37,282 nucleotides of DNA from Acidimicrobiia bacterium (GCA_013003395.1 JABDJC010000068.1:1-37282), one strand, 5' to 3'. Counted from the first letter of the stretch, positions 1 to 8,492 are shown. Program-made: numbers and translations. The notes: generated by a model not told the origin, from the sequence alone.

Positions 1-482
1 CGGCGCGCGCCGACGAACCCGACGTCGTCTACTTTCCGATCGACAGCACTGCAGTCGATTTCACCGGCGACTTCGGTGTCCGCGCCAAAGGAAGAGTCCA
101 TCAGGGCGTCGACCTGTTCGCTGCCGAAGGCACGCCAGTCGTGGCCGTCTCCGACGGCTTCGTGAAGCGCCTCAGCTACGGTTCGCGCCCCGGCTGGTAT
201 GCCGTCGTACGGCATGCCGACGGCGTCGAGTCGTGGTATCTGCACCTCGATCATGACAGCGCCGACGGCGAACCCTTCCCCGCCGATCTGAAGGTGGGCG
301 ATTTCGTGGCGGCCGGAACGGTCATCGGATTCGTCGGCGACAGCGGCAATGCCGCGGGCACCGACCCTCACGTTCACTTCGAGCTGCACGATCGAGGCCG
401 CCGGGTGAATCCGTTCCAAGAGCTCGTCGATGCCAGCAACCGCCTCATCGAGCTCGATCGAAAGGCTGGGTTGATCCAATGA
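1..482 (+). CDS. M23 family metallopeptidase (LytM-type), 5' truncated by window edge
   Basis: The reading frame is open from base 3, so the true start lies outside the window; the first internal ATG/GTG would cut off the catalytic motif. A zinc endopeptidase of the LytM/lysostaphin fold is expected to cleave peptidoglycan cross-bridges in the envelope, or to act as an amidase activator if degenerate. All zinc-site signatures are visible: HQGVD (first His and Asp ligands, bases 93-107), the WYLHL histidine, and HVHFEL (HxH). The protein is therefore likely to be catalytically competent. A second M23 gene follows 81 bases downstream on the same strand and shares about the same domain, so the two look like a tandem duplication. 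Signal peptide status cannot be seen because the N-terminus is missing. Confidence 0.88.
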   Translation, partial: ARADEPDVVYFPIDSTAVDFTGDFGVRAKGRVHQGVDLFAAEGTPVVAVSDGFVKRLSYGSRPGWYAVVRHADGVESWYLHLDHDSADGEPFPADLKVGDFVAAGTVIGFVGDSGNAAGTDPHVHFELHDRGRRVNPFQELVDASNRLIELDRKAGLIQ

Positions 483-563
483 GGAACGCCCCAATCCGAA
501 TTGGCATAGATTTCGCGGTCGCCGTATGGTTGCGCCCGCACGACCTAGGTAGGTAATCCCCCC

Positions 564-1133
564 ATGCGCATGTTGTTAGTCGCGCTCGCCGCGATTCAGA
601 TTGTCACGTTCCAATCTTCCCCGGCCGAAGCCAGCGAAGAGTTCCGATTCGAATACTTTCCGCACATCGACGTGGAAGTCGAGTTCCACAACGATTGGGG
701 CGCTGGGCGCTCGGGAGGTCGCCGCCACCAGGGCACAGATGTCTTCTCATCCAAGATGACGCCCGTCGTCGCGGTTGCGGACGGATTCGTCGAACGAGTC
801 CACAAGGGTCCCCGTTCTGGCTACTACGTGTGGATTCGCCACTCAGCCGGCTATTCCACCTGGTACATGCACCTCAACAATGACACCCCGGGCACCGACG
901 ACGGACGGGGAGGCGACGAGTTCGCCATCGCCGAAGGCATCGAAAAGGGCGCCTTCGTCCAAGCCGGCGAGACCATCGCCTGGGTCGGCGACTCGGGCAA
1001 TGCGGAACCGACCCGTCCTCACACCCACTTTGAGCTCCACCGCAACGGGCGCCCGATCAACCCGTATCCCTACCTCGCCGACGTTTGGGAGCGGGAACTC
1101 CGCCTCACCGAACTCCACCAGACGTTGGTGTGA
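564..1133 (+). CDS. Secreted M23 family metallopeptidase
   Basis: A 189-residue protein with an N-terminal hydrophobic stretch (about residues 3-23, ending in an AEA-type cleavage site) followed directly by a single LytM/M23 domain. The motif set is complete: RHQGTD (zinc His and Asp), TWYMHL, and RPHTHFELH (HxH). It is expected to be exported and to act on peptidoglycan cross-links. It is a paralogue of the upstream truncated gene (matching motifs, order and C-terminal INPYPYL/VNPFQEL region). There is no obvious extra cell-wall binding domain. Its last 29 bases overlap, tail to tail, the end of the uracil-DNA glycosylase gene on the opposite strand, so there is no room for a dedicated terminator between them. 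Confidence 0.9.
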   Translation: MRMLLVALAAIQIVTFQSSPAEASEEFRFEYFPHIDVEVEFHNDWGAGRSGGRRHQGTDVFSSKMTPVVAVADGFVERVHKGPRSGYYVWIRHSAGYSTWYMHLNNDTPGTDDGRGGDEFAIAEGIEKGAFVQAGETIAWVGDSGNAEPTRPHTHFELHRNGRPINPYPYLADVWERELRLTELHQTLV

Positions 1134-1866
1134 TTCCAGCAGCGCTGATGGCCGCTCCTACAGCGGCATCGAGCATGTCCTCAGTCAGCCTGCCGGTGAA
1201 GGTGTTCTGCTGCGACGGGTGATAGCTCAACACGATTCGCCTTCCGTCTTCGAGGTCGATCACGGCACCGTGCCCGAAACGCGGACGGGGCCTCGGCAAC
1301 ACCGTGCCTGCCGACCCGAGCGCTTTCCACAGCGCCTGGAAACCGAACTGACCGAGGCACAAGATGGCCCGATGATTGGGCGCCGCAGCCAGTTCCCTGA
1401 GCAGCCACGTCCCACAGGTGTCGCGCTCTGTCGTCGTCGGCTTGTTGTCAGGCGGCGCGCAGTGCACGGCTGACGTCACGTACACGTCGCGCAACGTCAA
1501 TCCGTCGTCGGCGTGCCTCGACTCTGTCTGGGACGCGACACCAGCTCGGTGCAAGGCGCCGAACAGCCAATCCCCCGACCGATCACCCGTGAACATCCTG
1601 CCCGTCCGGTTCGCTCCGTGCGCCGCGGGCGCGAGCCCGACGACGAAGAGTTTCGGATCAGGGTCACCGAAACCCGGTACCGGTCGGCCCCAATACTCCT
1701 GATCGGAGAACGAAGCGCGTTTGGCGACCGCAACGGCTTCGCGCCATTCGACCAGCCGGGGACACGCTCGACAGCCGATCAGCTCGGCAGCAACCTCTGG
1801 AAGCGAGTTCAGGATCCGCCTGGGAGATATGACGGGTCGTAGGACGTGATGCCTTTGCCGTCCCAC
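1105..1866 (-). CDS. Uracil-DNA glycosylase, family 5 (UDGb type)
   Basis: Family 5 glycosylases remove uracil and other deaminated bases from DNA as the first step of base excision repair. Seen here: an N-terminal CRACPR cysteine pair plus later cysteines (HCAPPD and DTCGTW) that fit the [4Fe-4S] ligands of families 4 and 5; motif A GLAPAAHGANRTGR followed by MFTGD; and motif B YHPSQQNTFTGR. Alanine instead of a catalytic acid in GLAPAAHG is normal for family 5. The start is uncertain: no ATG sits near the expected N-terminus. GTG at 1866 is the closest candidate; a longer form is open further upstream but lies entirely within the preceding gene. With this start the gene overlaps the end of the glycoside-hydrolase-like gene by 58 bases, implying translational coupling in one operon. 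Confidence 0.88.
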   Translation of the reverse strand: MGRQRHHVLRPVISPRRILNSLPEVAAELIGCRACPRLVEWREAVAVAKRASFSDQEYWGRPVPGFGDPDPKLFVVGLAPAAHGANRTGRMFTGDRSGDWLFGALHRAGVASQTESRHADDGLTLRDVYVTSAVHCAPPDNKPTTTERDTCGTWLLRELAAAPNHRAILCLGQFGFQALWKALGSAGTVLPRPRPRFGHGAVIDLEDGRRIVLSYHPSQQNTFTGRLTEDMLDAAVGAAISAAGITPTSGGVR

Positions 1867-3311
1867 AACAACCACCCGAGGTTGTACTCCTCGGCGAGGG
1901 CTATCTCCGCGAGGACCGTTGGCGCGTCGTACGGATTGAACTCGAGCCACGGTCGGTAGTGGGCAAACCCGATATCGCTGAGACGCGGCACTCCCGCCGA
2001 CAACGCTCCACCCAGGATGGCCAGCGGATTCTGTCCAGGGTTTTCGATGCCTCGCCAGACGCTGCCGTAGTGGGTTGGATAGATCATTGGAGAAATCACG
2101 TCGACCGAACTCGCCAGGGCCTCGGGCATCTGTCCGATGCCTTCGTCGGTCTGAGTCTCGATCACGGCAGCGAAGATGTCCGCCGAGACCGCGCACCCGA
2201 GCGGAGCGATGTTGCGTCGTGCCTCGGCGAGAAAGGCGGCGATCGTCGCAACGCGATTCTGCTGATCGTACGTGCCATCAAATTGCATCGAAGAGATCAC
2301 GCCGTCAGAAGGGAATCGCACGTAGTCGAACTGAACTTCGTCGAAGCCCATCTCGCAAGCCTCGACGGCCAGAGCGATGGGATAGTCCCATGAGTTGCGG
2401 TCTGTCGGATCGACCCATGCGAATCCCTGGTGGTTGCGCCAGATGTCGTTGTTGTCTTTGTCCCAAACTGCGAGCTCAGGTCGCGCTTTCGCCATTGGCG
2501 AGTCTTGGAACGTCACCACCCGGATGATCTTGTAGATCCCAGCGGCCTCCATGTCTGCGAGTCGCGCCTCGACGTCGTACAACACCTGCACCGCGCCTAT
2601 CTCATGGGCTGTGGCCACTGACGTGTTGTAGGGAACGTTCCCATCCTCGGACTTCGCGTCGAAGACGATGGCGTTCGCACCTGTGGTGTTGACAACGTCA
2701 AGGAGGTCCTGCCAGCGATCGAGGTTTCCCGCCGTCGTGCTGTTGATGCGAACACCTCTGATCACCCGAGGTTCGAGAACGATCTCGATCTCGTCACTGA
2801 CACCGTCCCATGCGACCGTCGTGTCGAGCCAGGCGGGTCTCGAAACCGATAGCTCGCCGGGAACCGCTCTCGTCAGCGTGAACGAGCCATCGACGGCCGA
2901 CGTCGTGTCAGTGCTGCCGGTCGAGATCGTCGCATCAGGCAACGCCCGCCCGTCATTGGCGAGGACGACGCCATGCAACACCACTGGCTCCATTTGCACC
3001 GTCATGGTGCTGTCTTCAGGCAGCTCATCGACCGTCACAGACTGCGGAAGGAAGCCGGCCGCCGAAAGCTGGAGGTCGAGCGGGTTCTCAGGCCAGACCA
3101 CCGAGGCGACTCCCGTCGAGTCTGTCGTGACCGTCTCGGTTCCGGCGACAACTGCAGCTCGGACCGGACTGGCGTCATCTCCGGCAATCACTTGAATCTG
3201 CAGGAGCACATCTGGAGGTTCAGGCGAACGGATCGCTTCGCCTGCGATCAACGTGGCCGGCCCTGCACATGCTGAAAGCAGCAGGGCGACCAGAACTGAA
3301 TACCGCCTCAT
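1809..3311 (-). CDS. Putative glycoside hydrolase lipoprotein (DUF4015 type)
   Basis: About 500 residues. The start ATG at 3311 gives MRRYSVLVALLLSACAGP, a clear lipoprotein signal with the lipobox cysteine at residue 16, and a GAGG ribosome site upstream; a longer form from 3389 would bury this signal. Residues about 30-210 look like small beta-sandwich modules of the carboxypeptidase-regulatory/Ig-like kind (repeated G-V/D-GSFTL patterns). The C-terminal two thirds match the DUF4015 putative glycosidase family (TIM-barrel-like), with signatures such as NAIVFDAKSEDG, IIRVVTFQD, FDEVQFDYVRFPSDG and VDVISPMIYP; acidic residues in DAKSEDG and DYVRFP are likely active-site carboxylates. It probably acts on a surface polysaccharide outside the membrane. 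Substrate unknown. It is first in a two-gene operon with the glycosylase. Confidence 0.82.
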   Translation of the reverse strand: MRRYSVLVALLLSACAGPATLIAGEAIRSPEPPDVLLQIQVIAGDDASPVRAAVVAGTETVTTDSTGVASVVWPENPLDLQLSAAGFLPQSVTVDELPEDSTMTVQMEPVVLHGVVLANDGRALPDATISTGSTDTTSAVDGSFTLTRAVPGELSVSRPAWLDTTVAWDGVSDEIEIVLEPRVIRGVRINSTTAGNLDRWQDLLDVVNTTGANAIVFDAKSEDGNVPYNTSVATAHEIGAVQVLYDVEARLADMEAAGIYKIIRVVTFQDSPMAKARPELAVWDKDNNDIWRNHQGFAWVDPTDRNSWDYPIALAVEACEMGFDEVQFDYVRFPSDGVISSMQFDGTYDQQNRVATIAAFLAEARRNIAPLGCAVSADIFAAVIETQTDEGIGQMPEALASSVDVISPMIYPTHYGSVWRGIENPGQNPLAILGGALSAGVPRLSDIGFAHYRPWLEFNPYDAPTVLAEIALAEEYNLGWLLWDGKGITSYDPSYLPGGS

Positions 3312-3453
3312 GGTGAACCTCGGTAGATGAACATGGGAAACGCGCGTCGGCCAGCATGCCAACAGCACCGTGGCGCACAATAGTGCCAATTGCGGCCGAA
3401 CCCGTCAGGTGATAACTTCGCGCGTGCTTCTCCCGAACCAGGGGGGTCTGTGG

Positions 3454-3460
3454 AAGGAGG
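3454..3460 (+). promoter_or_regulatory. Strong ribosome binding site deciding the sigma factor start
   Basis: AAGGAGG lies 5 bases before the GTG at 3466. It favours this start over the in-frame ATG at 3370, whose extra 32 codons read as untranslated leader and are unlike sigma factor N-termini. Confidence 0.75.
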
Positions 3461-3465
3461 GAAGC

Positions 3466-4395
3466 GTGCCGAAGACTGCGAAGGAAACGCATCTCTCAGA
3501 CGGCATCGGGATGTATCTCGAAGAGGTCGCCTCTCACGATCTTCTGACCGCCGAAGACGAGGTTCGATTGGCTCGCGCCATCGAGAAGGGGCGCAAAGCT
3601 CAGGTTCGTCTCGAATCCGATCCCCGACTCTCAGCCAAAGACCGTGCGGGGCTGTATCGCGACATTCATCGAGGAGACGAGGCAAAAGCCACATTCATTC
3701 GATCCAACCTCAGGCTGGTCATCTCCATTGCAAAGCGATATGCGGGCCGAGGTCTTGACCTTCTCGATCTGATTCAAGAGGGCAATTTGGGCCTGATTCG
3801 GGCTGTCGAGAAATTCGATTGGCGCAAAGGTTTCAAGTTCTCCACATACGCCACATGGTGGATCCGTCAAGCGATCACTCGCGGCTTGGGGAACCACGGA
3901 AGAACAATCCGCTTGCCGGTACATATGGTCGACGTTGTTCGGACGGTGCAAGAAACCGAACTCAGTCTCGTCGAGGAGCTCCGCCGTGCTCCCACGGTGG
4001 CCGAGATCGCTTACGTGAGCGGCCTGGACGAGGAAAAGGTGCGCATCGCTCGCGAAGCTCCAGGAGACACCGTTTCTCTGGATCGACCGGTAGGCGACGA
4101 CGGGGACGCCCAACTGGGCGACTTCGTCGAAGACAACTCAGCGATCGACCCGTTCGCGGTTGTCGCCGAGAACGCACGACGTCGCCAACTGGAAGAGGCG
4201 CTGCAGATTCTCGACGGCAGGGAACGCGAAATCGTCATCCTCCGCTACGGGTTGGACGGCACCGACCCTCGAACCCTGTCGGACGTCGGCAAATACCTGG
4301 GCATAACTCGCGAGAGGGTGCGCCAGATCGAGGGCAGGGCTCTCGCCAAGCTGCGACACCCGGCGTGTGCCTACGACCTCGAAAGCCTGCTGTAG
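3466..4395 (+). CDS. RNA polymerase sigma-70 factor, group 2 (RpoD/HrdB-like)
   Basis: A 309-residue sigma factor that directs core RNA polymerase to -10/-35 promoters. Region 1.2 (GMYLEEVASHDLLTAEDE, near residues 17-34) is followed by region 2 with NLRLVISIAKRY, LIQEGNLGLIRAVEKFD and the -10 recognition/melting segment KFSTYATWWIRQAITR. Region 3 has the APTVAEIA helix. Region 4 has ILRYGLDG and the helix-turn-helix GITRERVRQIEGRALAKLR. Region 1.1 and the large non-conserved insert of true primary sigmas are absent, and the length is short, so I infer a non-essential group 2 (SigB/HrdA-like) factor with near-housekeeping promoter specificity. No anti-sigma gene is adjacent. It is divergent from the lipoprotein gene, 154 bases apart. 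Confidence 0.93.
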   Translation: MPKTAKETHLSDGIGMYLEEVASHDLLTAEDEVRLARAIEKGRKAQVRLESDPRLSAKDRAGLYRDIHRGDEAKATFIRSNLRLVISIAKRYAGRGLDLLDLIQEGNLGLIRAVEKFDWRKGFKFSTYATWWIRQAITRGLGNHGRTIRLPVHMVDVVRTVQETELSLVEELRRAPTVAEIAYVSGLDEEKVRIAREAPGDTVSLDRPVGDDGDAQLGDFVEDNSAIDPFAVVAENARRRQLEEALQILDGREREIVILRYGLDGTDPRTLSDVGKYLGITRERVRQIEGRALAKLRHPACAYDLESLL

Positions 4396-4491
4396 CGAAC
4401 CCGAAGCCGAGCTGCTCAGCACAGACGTGTCGTCTCTTGTCAGCCGATACCCGGCCCAACCGACAGACCGCGTCGTCGGTCGGCAGAATGG

Positions 4492-5514
4492 GTGTCGATG
4501 CCCACGAACGTGACACCGGAGTTTCGGAAGGTCCAGAAGCAGTACCGCAAGGTGCGCGAGCCGGCAGAGCGGCTCGCTCTGCTCAAGGAGATGTTGCGAC
4601 TGATCCCCAAGCACAAGGGAACCGAGCATCTTCAGGCAGAGATGCGCACGAAGATGAAGGAGCTCACCGATGAGCTGTCCGGACCTGCTCGGGGCGGCAC
4701 GCGTACTGGACCGCAGGTGGCGTTTCGCCCAGAAGGTGCCGGCCAGGTCGTACTGGTCGGTCCGCCGAACAGCGGCAAGTCGGCCCTACATGATCGACTC
4801 ACGGGCTCTCACGCAGCGTCAGAGGCATACCCATTCGCGTCGCAGTTTCCGGTTCCAGGAATGTTCCGACATGGCGACGTTGCGTTCCAGCTGATCGACG
4901 TTCCGTCGTTGGGCACCGAGCATCCCGTTCCCTACGTGGGCAACACCGTGCAGCACGCCTCCGGCTGCCTTCTCGTCGTTGACCTCAGCGCCCCGGATTG
5001 CGTCAGCCGAACCCGAGCCAGCATTGACCTCCTCGCCGAAAAGAATGTGGATCTGATCGCCGATTGGTCGGGCGGAGACGATTTGGAAGCCGACGCAAGC
5101 GACGACTTCTTCCGGCTGGCGCTGCCGACGCTGCTTGTCGCCAACAAGGCTGACCTCATCGAGGATCCGATGGCGGAACTCGAGGTCCTCGAAGAGTTGA
5201 TCGACGTCTCGTACCCGACCATCGCGGTGTCGGCCGTCACCGGATTCGGACTGGACGAGCTCGGATCATGGTTGTTCGATCAGCTCCAGGTCGTTCGGGT
5301 GTACACGAAAATCCCTGGCCACCATCCGGACACCGAGAATCCGTTCACCCTGCATCACGGCGATACGGTCATCGACCTCGCCGAGCTCATCCACAAGGAT
5401 GTCGCAGCAGCCTTCTCTCATGCACGAGTCTGGGGATCGAACACCTTTGATGGACAGCGGGTCGGGAGACATCATCAACTCGTCGACGGCGACATCGTTG
5501 AGATCCACACCTGA
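4492..5514 (+). CDS. TGS-domain GTPase (DRG/Obg-related)
   Basis: A 340-residue P-loop GTPase. An N-terminal basic helical segment (residues 1-65, rich in Lys/Arg/Glu, helix-hairpin-like) precedes the G domain: G1 GPPNSGKSA (about 90-98), G3 as DVPSLG rather than the usual DxPG, G4 NKAD (about 218-221) and G5 SAVTG. A C-terminal TGS domain (about 265-340) contains the typical HHGDTVIDLAELIHKD and DGDIVEI signatures. The family is related to DRG proteins, which act at the ribosome or on translation in other organisms; no specific role can be given. Start could be GTG 4492 or ATG 4498 two codons later; the ribosome site is weak for both. It may be transcribed with the sigma factor gene 96 bases upstream. 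Confidence 0.85.
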   Translation: MSMPTNVTPEFRKVQKQYRKVREPAERLALLKEMLRLIPKHKGTEHLQAEMRTKMKELTDELSGPARGGTRTGPQVAFRPEGAGQVVLVGPPNSGKSALHDRLTGSHAASEAYPFASQFPVPGMFRHGDVAFQLIDVPSLGTEHPVPYVGNTVQHASGCLLVVDLSAPDCVSRTRASIDLLAEKNVDLIADWSGGDDLEADASDDFFRLALPTLLVANKADLIEDPMAELEVLEELIDVSYPTIAVSAVTGFGLDELGSWLFDQLQVVRVYTKIPGHHPDTENPFTLHHGDTVIDLAELIHKDVAAAFSHARVWGSNTFDGQRVGRHHQLVDGDIVEIHT

Positions 5515-5535
5515 GTCGGCGACTGGTAGCCGACT
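5514..5535. terminator. Hairpin between convergent genes
   Basis: AGTCGGC (5514-5520) pairs perfectly with GCCGACT (5529-5535) across an 8-base loop. It lies in the 29-base gap between the GTPase and the convergent DinB-like gene, so it may terminate both. There is no T-tract on either side, so termination efficiency is uncertain. Confidence 0.45.
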
Positions 5536-5543
5536 GGGTCTCG

Positions 5544-6116
5544 TCACACGCTCCAGCTCGGCGCCCGACCGCTCAACGCCAGCATCGTGTCCATGTCCGA
5601 GGCGCCGTCACCGACGGGCACGGGCGGATGGAAGAAGCCATCCGGACTGCCGGCCGCGGCTCCCTCGACGACCTGCTTGGTTGCCGCTATGACTTCTGGG
5701 GAGTACTCGACCGTTTGACCGCTCGCTGCTGCAAGGTCCCAACCGTGTACGACGAGCTCCATCAACGTGATCCCTGCGGCGTACTGCGCGGCCAGCGGTC
5801 CCGGCCCGAAGACCGTCTCGCCTTCCATGGAGCCCGGTGTCGACCAGGCGGCTACGAGCTTGTCGGCCAGGTCGTGGTACGTCGCCGACCAGTCCCCTGC
5901 CGTGAAGTCGGGAGCCTCGCCACCTTCTGGTAGCGGGGTGTTCTTCGTGGCGGCAGCAGCGCTGTAGGCGAGGAAGCCCGTCATGTGGTTGCCGAGTTCC
6001 TTGACGTCCCAGTCTGAGCACGGTGTTGCCGCGTCGAGGCAGCTCTCGGCACCTTTCACGACGCCTCCGGTCGTCGCGGCGGCGCTCTCGATCAATTTCA
6101 CGAAATCCATGGTCAC
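5544..6116 (-). CDS. DinB-fold metal-binding protein, TIGR03086/maleylpyruvate-isomerase-like
   Basis: About 190 residues. The four-helix DinB/mycothiol-dependent maleylpyruvate isomerase fold is indicated by TPCSDWDVKELGNHM near residues 31-45 (metal-binding His), TLMELVVHGWDLA (second His with conserved W and D), and the closing LALSGRAPSW. This family is abundant in actinobacteria and often linked to mycothiol chemistry, but most members have no assigned substrate. Start may be the first Met or the Met two codons later; both are compatible with the fold. It starts 7 bases after the stop of nucS on the same strand, so the two are probably co-transcribed, although no functional link is known. 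Confidence 0.8.
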   Translation of the reverse strand: MTMDFVKLIESAAATTGGVVKGAESCLDAATPCSDWDVKELGNHMTGFLAYSAAAATKNTPLPEGGEAPDFTAGDWSATYHDLADKLVAAWSTPGSMEGETVFGPGPLAAQYAAGITLMELVVHGWDLAAASGQTVEYSPEVIAATKQVVEGAAAGSPDGFFHPPVPVGDGASDMDTMLALSGRAPSWSV

Positions 6117-6123
6117 TCCAATG

Positions 6124-6783
6124 TCAGAAGAGCCGCAACGCCGGCGACTCGATACCTTTCAACAGTTCGTAGTCGACTTCGACCCAACCGATCTCCCGAT
6201 CGGACGCAAGCACCTTGGCTTGTGGCTTGATCTCCTGGGCAACGAACAAGCCGCGGACGGGAGCAAGCCGAGCGTCACGGTTGAGAAACTCGAGATATCG
6301 CGTCAGTTGCTCGACGCCATCGATCTCACCACGGCGCTTGATCTCTATGGCAACCGTAGTGCCTTCGCGATCTCGACACAGGAGGTCGACGGGACCGATC
6401 GGCGTCGGATACTCGCGGCGGATGAGTTCGAGACCGTCCTCGATCTCCTCGGTGCGTTCTGCGAGAAGCTTCTGGAGTTCTGCCTCCACTCCGTCTTTCT
6501 GCAGCCCCGGATCTTCACCGAGGTCATGGGCGGTTTCGAAGTGAATCGTTTCGAAAACGATCGTGAGCGTTTCGCCCTTGGCGTTGGTCACCACCCAACT
6601 GCCTTCATGCTCGGTGAGGTGGTTGGGTGCGTTCATCCAATTAAGTGGTTTGTAGGCGCCGCCGTCTGCATGTATTGCGACGCATCCATCGGCTTTCACC
6701 ATCACCAGTCGGGTGGCCAATGGGAGGTGGGCGGAAAGTCTGCCCGCATATTCAACGGTGCAGTCAGCAACTACGAGACGCAT
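6124..6783 (-). CDS. nucS: Mismatch-specific endonuclease NucS (EndoMS)
   Basis: 219 residues, matching the roughly 220 of mycobacterial NucS. In most actinobacteria and many archaea this enzyme replaces MutS/MutL: it cleaves both strands at G-T, G-G and T-T mismatches. The N-terminal dimerisation domain ([16 protein letters not shown]) leads into a RecB-like nuclease domain with the active-site acid/Lys signatures GPVDLLCRD and [19 protein letters not shown]. The C-terminus is the short SPALRLF tail that fits a beta-clamp binding peptide. ATG at 6783 was chosen because it matches the family N-terminus; upstream in-frame extension is not family-like. It heads a two-gene unit with the DinB-like gene and is divergent from the zinc-ribbon/TerB gene. 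Confidence 0.96.
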   Translation of the reverse strand: MRLVVADCTVEYAGRLSAHLPLATRLVMVKADGCVAIHADGGAYKPLNWMNAPNHLTEHEGSWVVTNAKGETLTIVFETIHFETAHDLGEDPGLQKDGVEAELQKLLAERTEEIEDGLELIRREYPTPIGPVDLLCRDREGTTVAIEIKRRGEIDGVEQLTRYLEFLNRDARLAPVRGLFVAQEIKPQAKVLASDREIGWVEVDYELLKGIESPALRLF

Positions 6784-6856
6784 CAACCACGACAGTAGCG
6801 GTCGGAAAACGCGCTCGGGGCTACCCTGGGCGAACCACGCACCGGGAGGCGGAAGA

Positions 6857-7477
6857 GTGCTCCTCATCTGGGGTTTCAAGGCCCGATACAAGACCCTCGA
6901 GTCCGGAACATTCTTCTGCCCGCACGACGGCGGTGACCGCACCTACGTGAAGCGCGAGGTGCGCCGCTGGTTCACGTTGTTCTTCATCCCGCTGATTCCA
7001 CTCAAGGTGCTCGGCGAATTCATCGAGTGCACGTCCTGTCGACGTTCCTACGATCTGGTCGTCCTGACCACGCCAACGGCCGCCCACGTGATGGACAACC
7101 TGGCCAACGCGGTCCGACTCGCCGTCGTGACCATCGTGACCGCCGACGGACGAGTCGACGACGACGAAAAGCGGGCAGCTCTGGAAGTAGCAAGTCGCTA
7201 CTCGGACACGCACTATGAGATGGCGGACCTCGATCGAGATCTCACCGAATTGGCCGGCGGCGACCTGAGTGCCGCGCTTGCTGGTGTCGCCGGGAGTCTC
7301 AACCCTGACGGCAAGGAGCTGCTGCTCGTTGCATGCGTCGAGATCGCGGGCGCGGACGGATCAGTGGACCCGAGCGAAGTCGCCGCCATCGAACGAGCCG
7401 GAGCAGCACTCGGGTTGTCGGCGGCCCACGTCCGCGGCGTTGTCGCCGAAGTCGTGGACCGCCTCCCCAACAGCTGA
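6857..7477 (+). CDS. Zinc-ribbon plus TerB-like domain protein
   Basis: 206 residues from GTG 6857, which is preceded by GGGAGG. The N-terminal 60 residues match the zinc-ribbon_15 pattern: [16 protein letters not shown], the characteristic [14 protein letters not shown] hydrophobic stretch, and ECTSC. The usual second cysteine of the first knuckle (CPxC) is replaced here by Asp (CPHD), so zinc binding may use the His or be lost. Residues about 75-205 form a TerB/tellurite-resistance-like helical domain with the repeated acidic signatures [11 protein letters not shown] and [11 protein letters not shown]. TerB proteins bind metals and associate with membrane stress responses in other bacteria; no function is established for this architecture. 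The gene converges on the VOC gene with only 3 bases between stops. Confidence 0.75.
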   Translation: MLLIWGFKARYKTLESGTFFCPHDGGDRTYVKREVRRWFTLFFIPLIPLKVLGEFIECTSCRRSYDLVVLTTPTAAHVMDNLANAVRLAVVTIVTADGRVDDDEKRAALEVASRYSDTHYEMADLDRDLTELAGGDLSAALAGVAGSLNPDGKELLLVACVEIAGADGSVDPSEVAAIERAGAALGLSAAHVRGVVAEVVDRLPNS

Positions 7478-7480
7478 CGA

Positions 7481-8305
7481 TCAGCCCTCTGAACCTGCTT
7501 CGGGGCTCGGAGGGGCAATCACGGAGAACGTTCCACCTTGCGGATCGCCAAGGACCGCAATCCGCCCGGCAGGAGTGTCGAATGCCGGAACCGATACGGT
7601 TCCGCCGAGTTCTGTCAGCTTCGCTGCAACGGCGTCGGTGTCATCGACGTGGAAGTACACCATCCAGTGTGGAGGAATCTCCGCCGGAAACGAATCGTCC
7701 ATCGGCATGATTCCGCCATTGGCGTTGTCTTCCGCGTACGGTGCGTCGGCGGCTTTTCCGTCGAGCGTCACCACCCAGTAGTCCATGGGACTCTCCATCT
7801 TCTGGAAACCCCAGCCCAATGTCGAACCCCAGAAATCCATCGCAGCCTGAGGGTCACGCGTCATGAGTTCATTCCAGGTGAGGGCGCCGTGCTCACCGAA
7901 GACGCCACATCCGGCGTGGTCTCCGGCCTGCCACAGGGCAACTGTTGCCCCATGTGGGTCGGCAACGATCGCCATCCTTCCAGCGGTCATCACGTCCATC
8001 GCCGGCACGACAGTGGAGCCACCGTTCGCCTCGATGGTGGCGACTGCGCCATCCAAGTCGTCAACGGTGACGTAGGACAGCCACATCGGGGGGATGCCCT
8101 GGTTCTGCATCTCCGCAGGAAGTTGTCCCATGCCGGCGGCGTCTTTGCCGTCCTTGCGGAACATCGTGTAGATGTAGTTGCCGTCGGGATCGCGCTGATC
8201 CTCGGCTTCCCAACCGAAGAGCTCCGAATAGAACGAAGCCCCTGCAGCGGGATCTGGCAACGAGATGTCTGTCCAGCTGAAAAGACCATGCGGATACTTG
8301 CTCAT
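7481..8305 (-). CDS. Two-domain VOC (glyoxalase/bleomycin-resistance-like) protein
   Basis: 274 residues comprising two tandem vicinal-oxygen-chelate domains. The first (about 5-125) starts FSWTDISLPD and ends with ADPHGATVALWQ; the second (about 135-265) starts LTWNELMTRD, contains HWMVYFHVDDTDAV and ends with GDPQGGTFSV. This is the actinobacterial group annotated as VOC family proteins or hydroxylases related to polyketide-modifying enzymes; actual substrate unknown. The start at 8305 (ATG, MSKYPHG) is supported by GGGAGGAG six or so bases upstream; a longer open frame from 8443 lacks family similarity. Monocistronic and divergent from the first Tat-signal gene. Confidence 0.85.
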   Translation of the reverse strand: MSKYPHGLFSWTDISLPDPAAGASFYSELFGWEAEDQRDPDGNYIYTMFRKDGKDAAGMGQLPAEMQNQGIPPMWLSYVTVDDLDGAVATIEANGGSTVVPAMDVMTAGRMAIVADPHGATVALWQAGDHAGCGVFGEHGALTWNELMTRDPQAAMDFWGSTLGWGFQKMESPMDYWVVTLDGKAADAPYAEDNANGGIMPMDDSFPAEIPPHWMVYFHVDDTDAVAAKLTELGGTVSVPAFDTPAGRIAVLGDPQGGTFSVIAPPSPEAGSEG

Positions 8306-8405
8306 AGAAACTCCTCCCAGGCGCTCGACGCGGCGACCAGCGCCAATGCAGCCTATCGGCGGGCTACGACATGTTCTCAGATAGCTGATTCGAGTCACGA
8401 AAGAG

Positions 8406-8425
8406 TACGACTCCAGTCGTATAGG
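8406..8425 (+). promoter_or_regulatory. Promoter with palindromic operator, unit 1
   Basis: A perfect 7-base inverted repeat, TACGACT-CC-AGTCGTA (8406-8421), runs directly into the -10-like box TATAGG (8420-8425). No good -35 box is seen at the right distance, which suggests an activator-dependent promoter or a repressor site. The -10 is 67 bases before the start codon. The arrangement is nearly identical in unit 2. Confidence 0.6.
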
Positions 8426-8492
8426 CACGGCTTGGTCGATCACGTAATGTCCCGCGCGAAGAGACTTGGTGGTAGGTATCTAGGAGGTTCCG

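Noticed and set aside
775-1473. Long open frame on the + strand overlapping the M23 and glycosylase genes
   Set aside because: It is a shadow of the real genes in other frames; it has no domain, an implausible Pro/Arg/Ser composition and no ribosome site.
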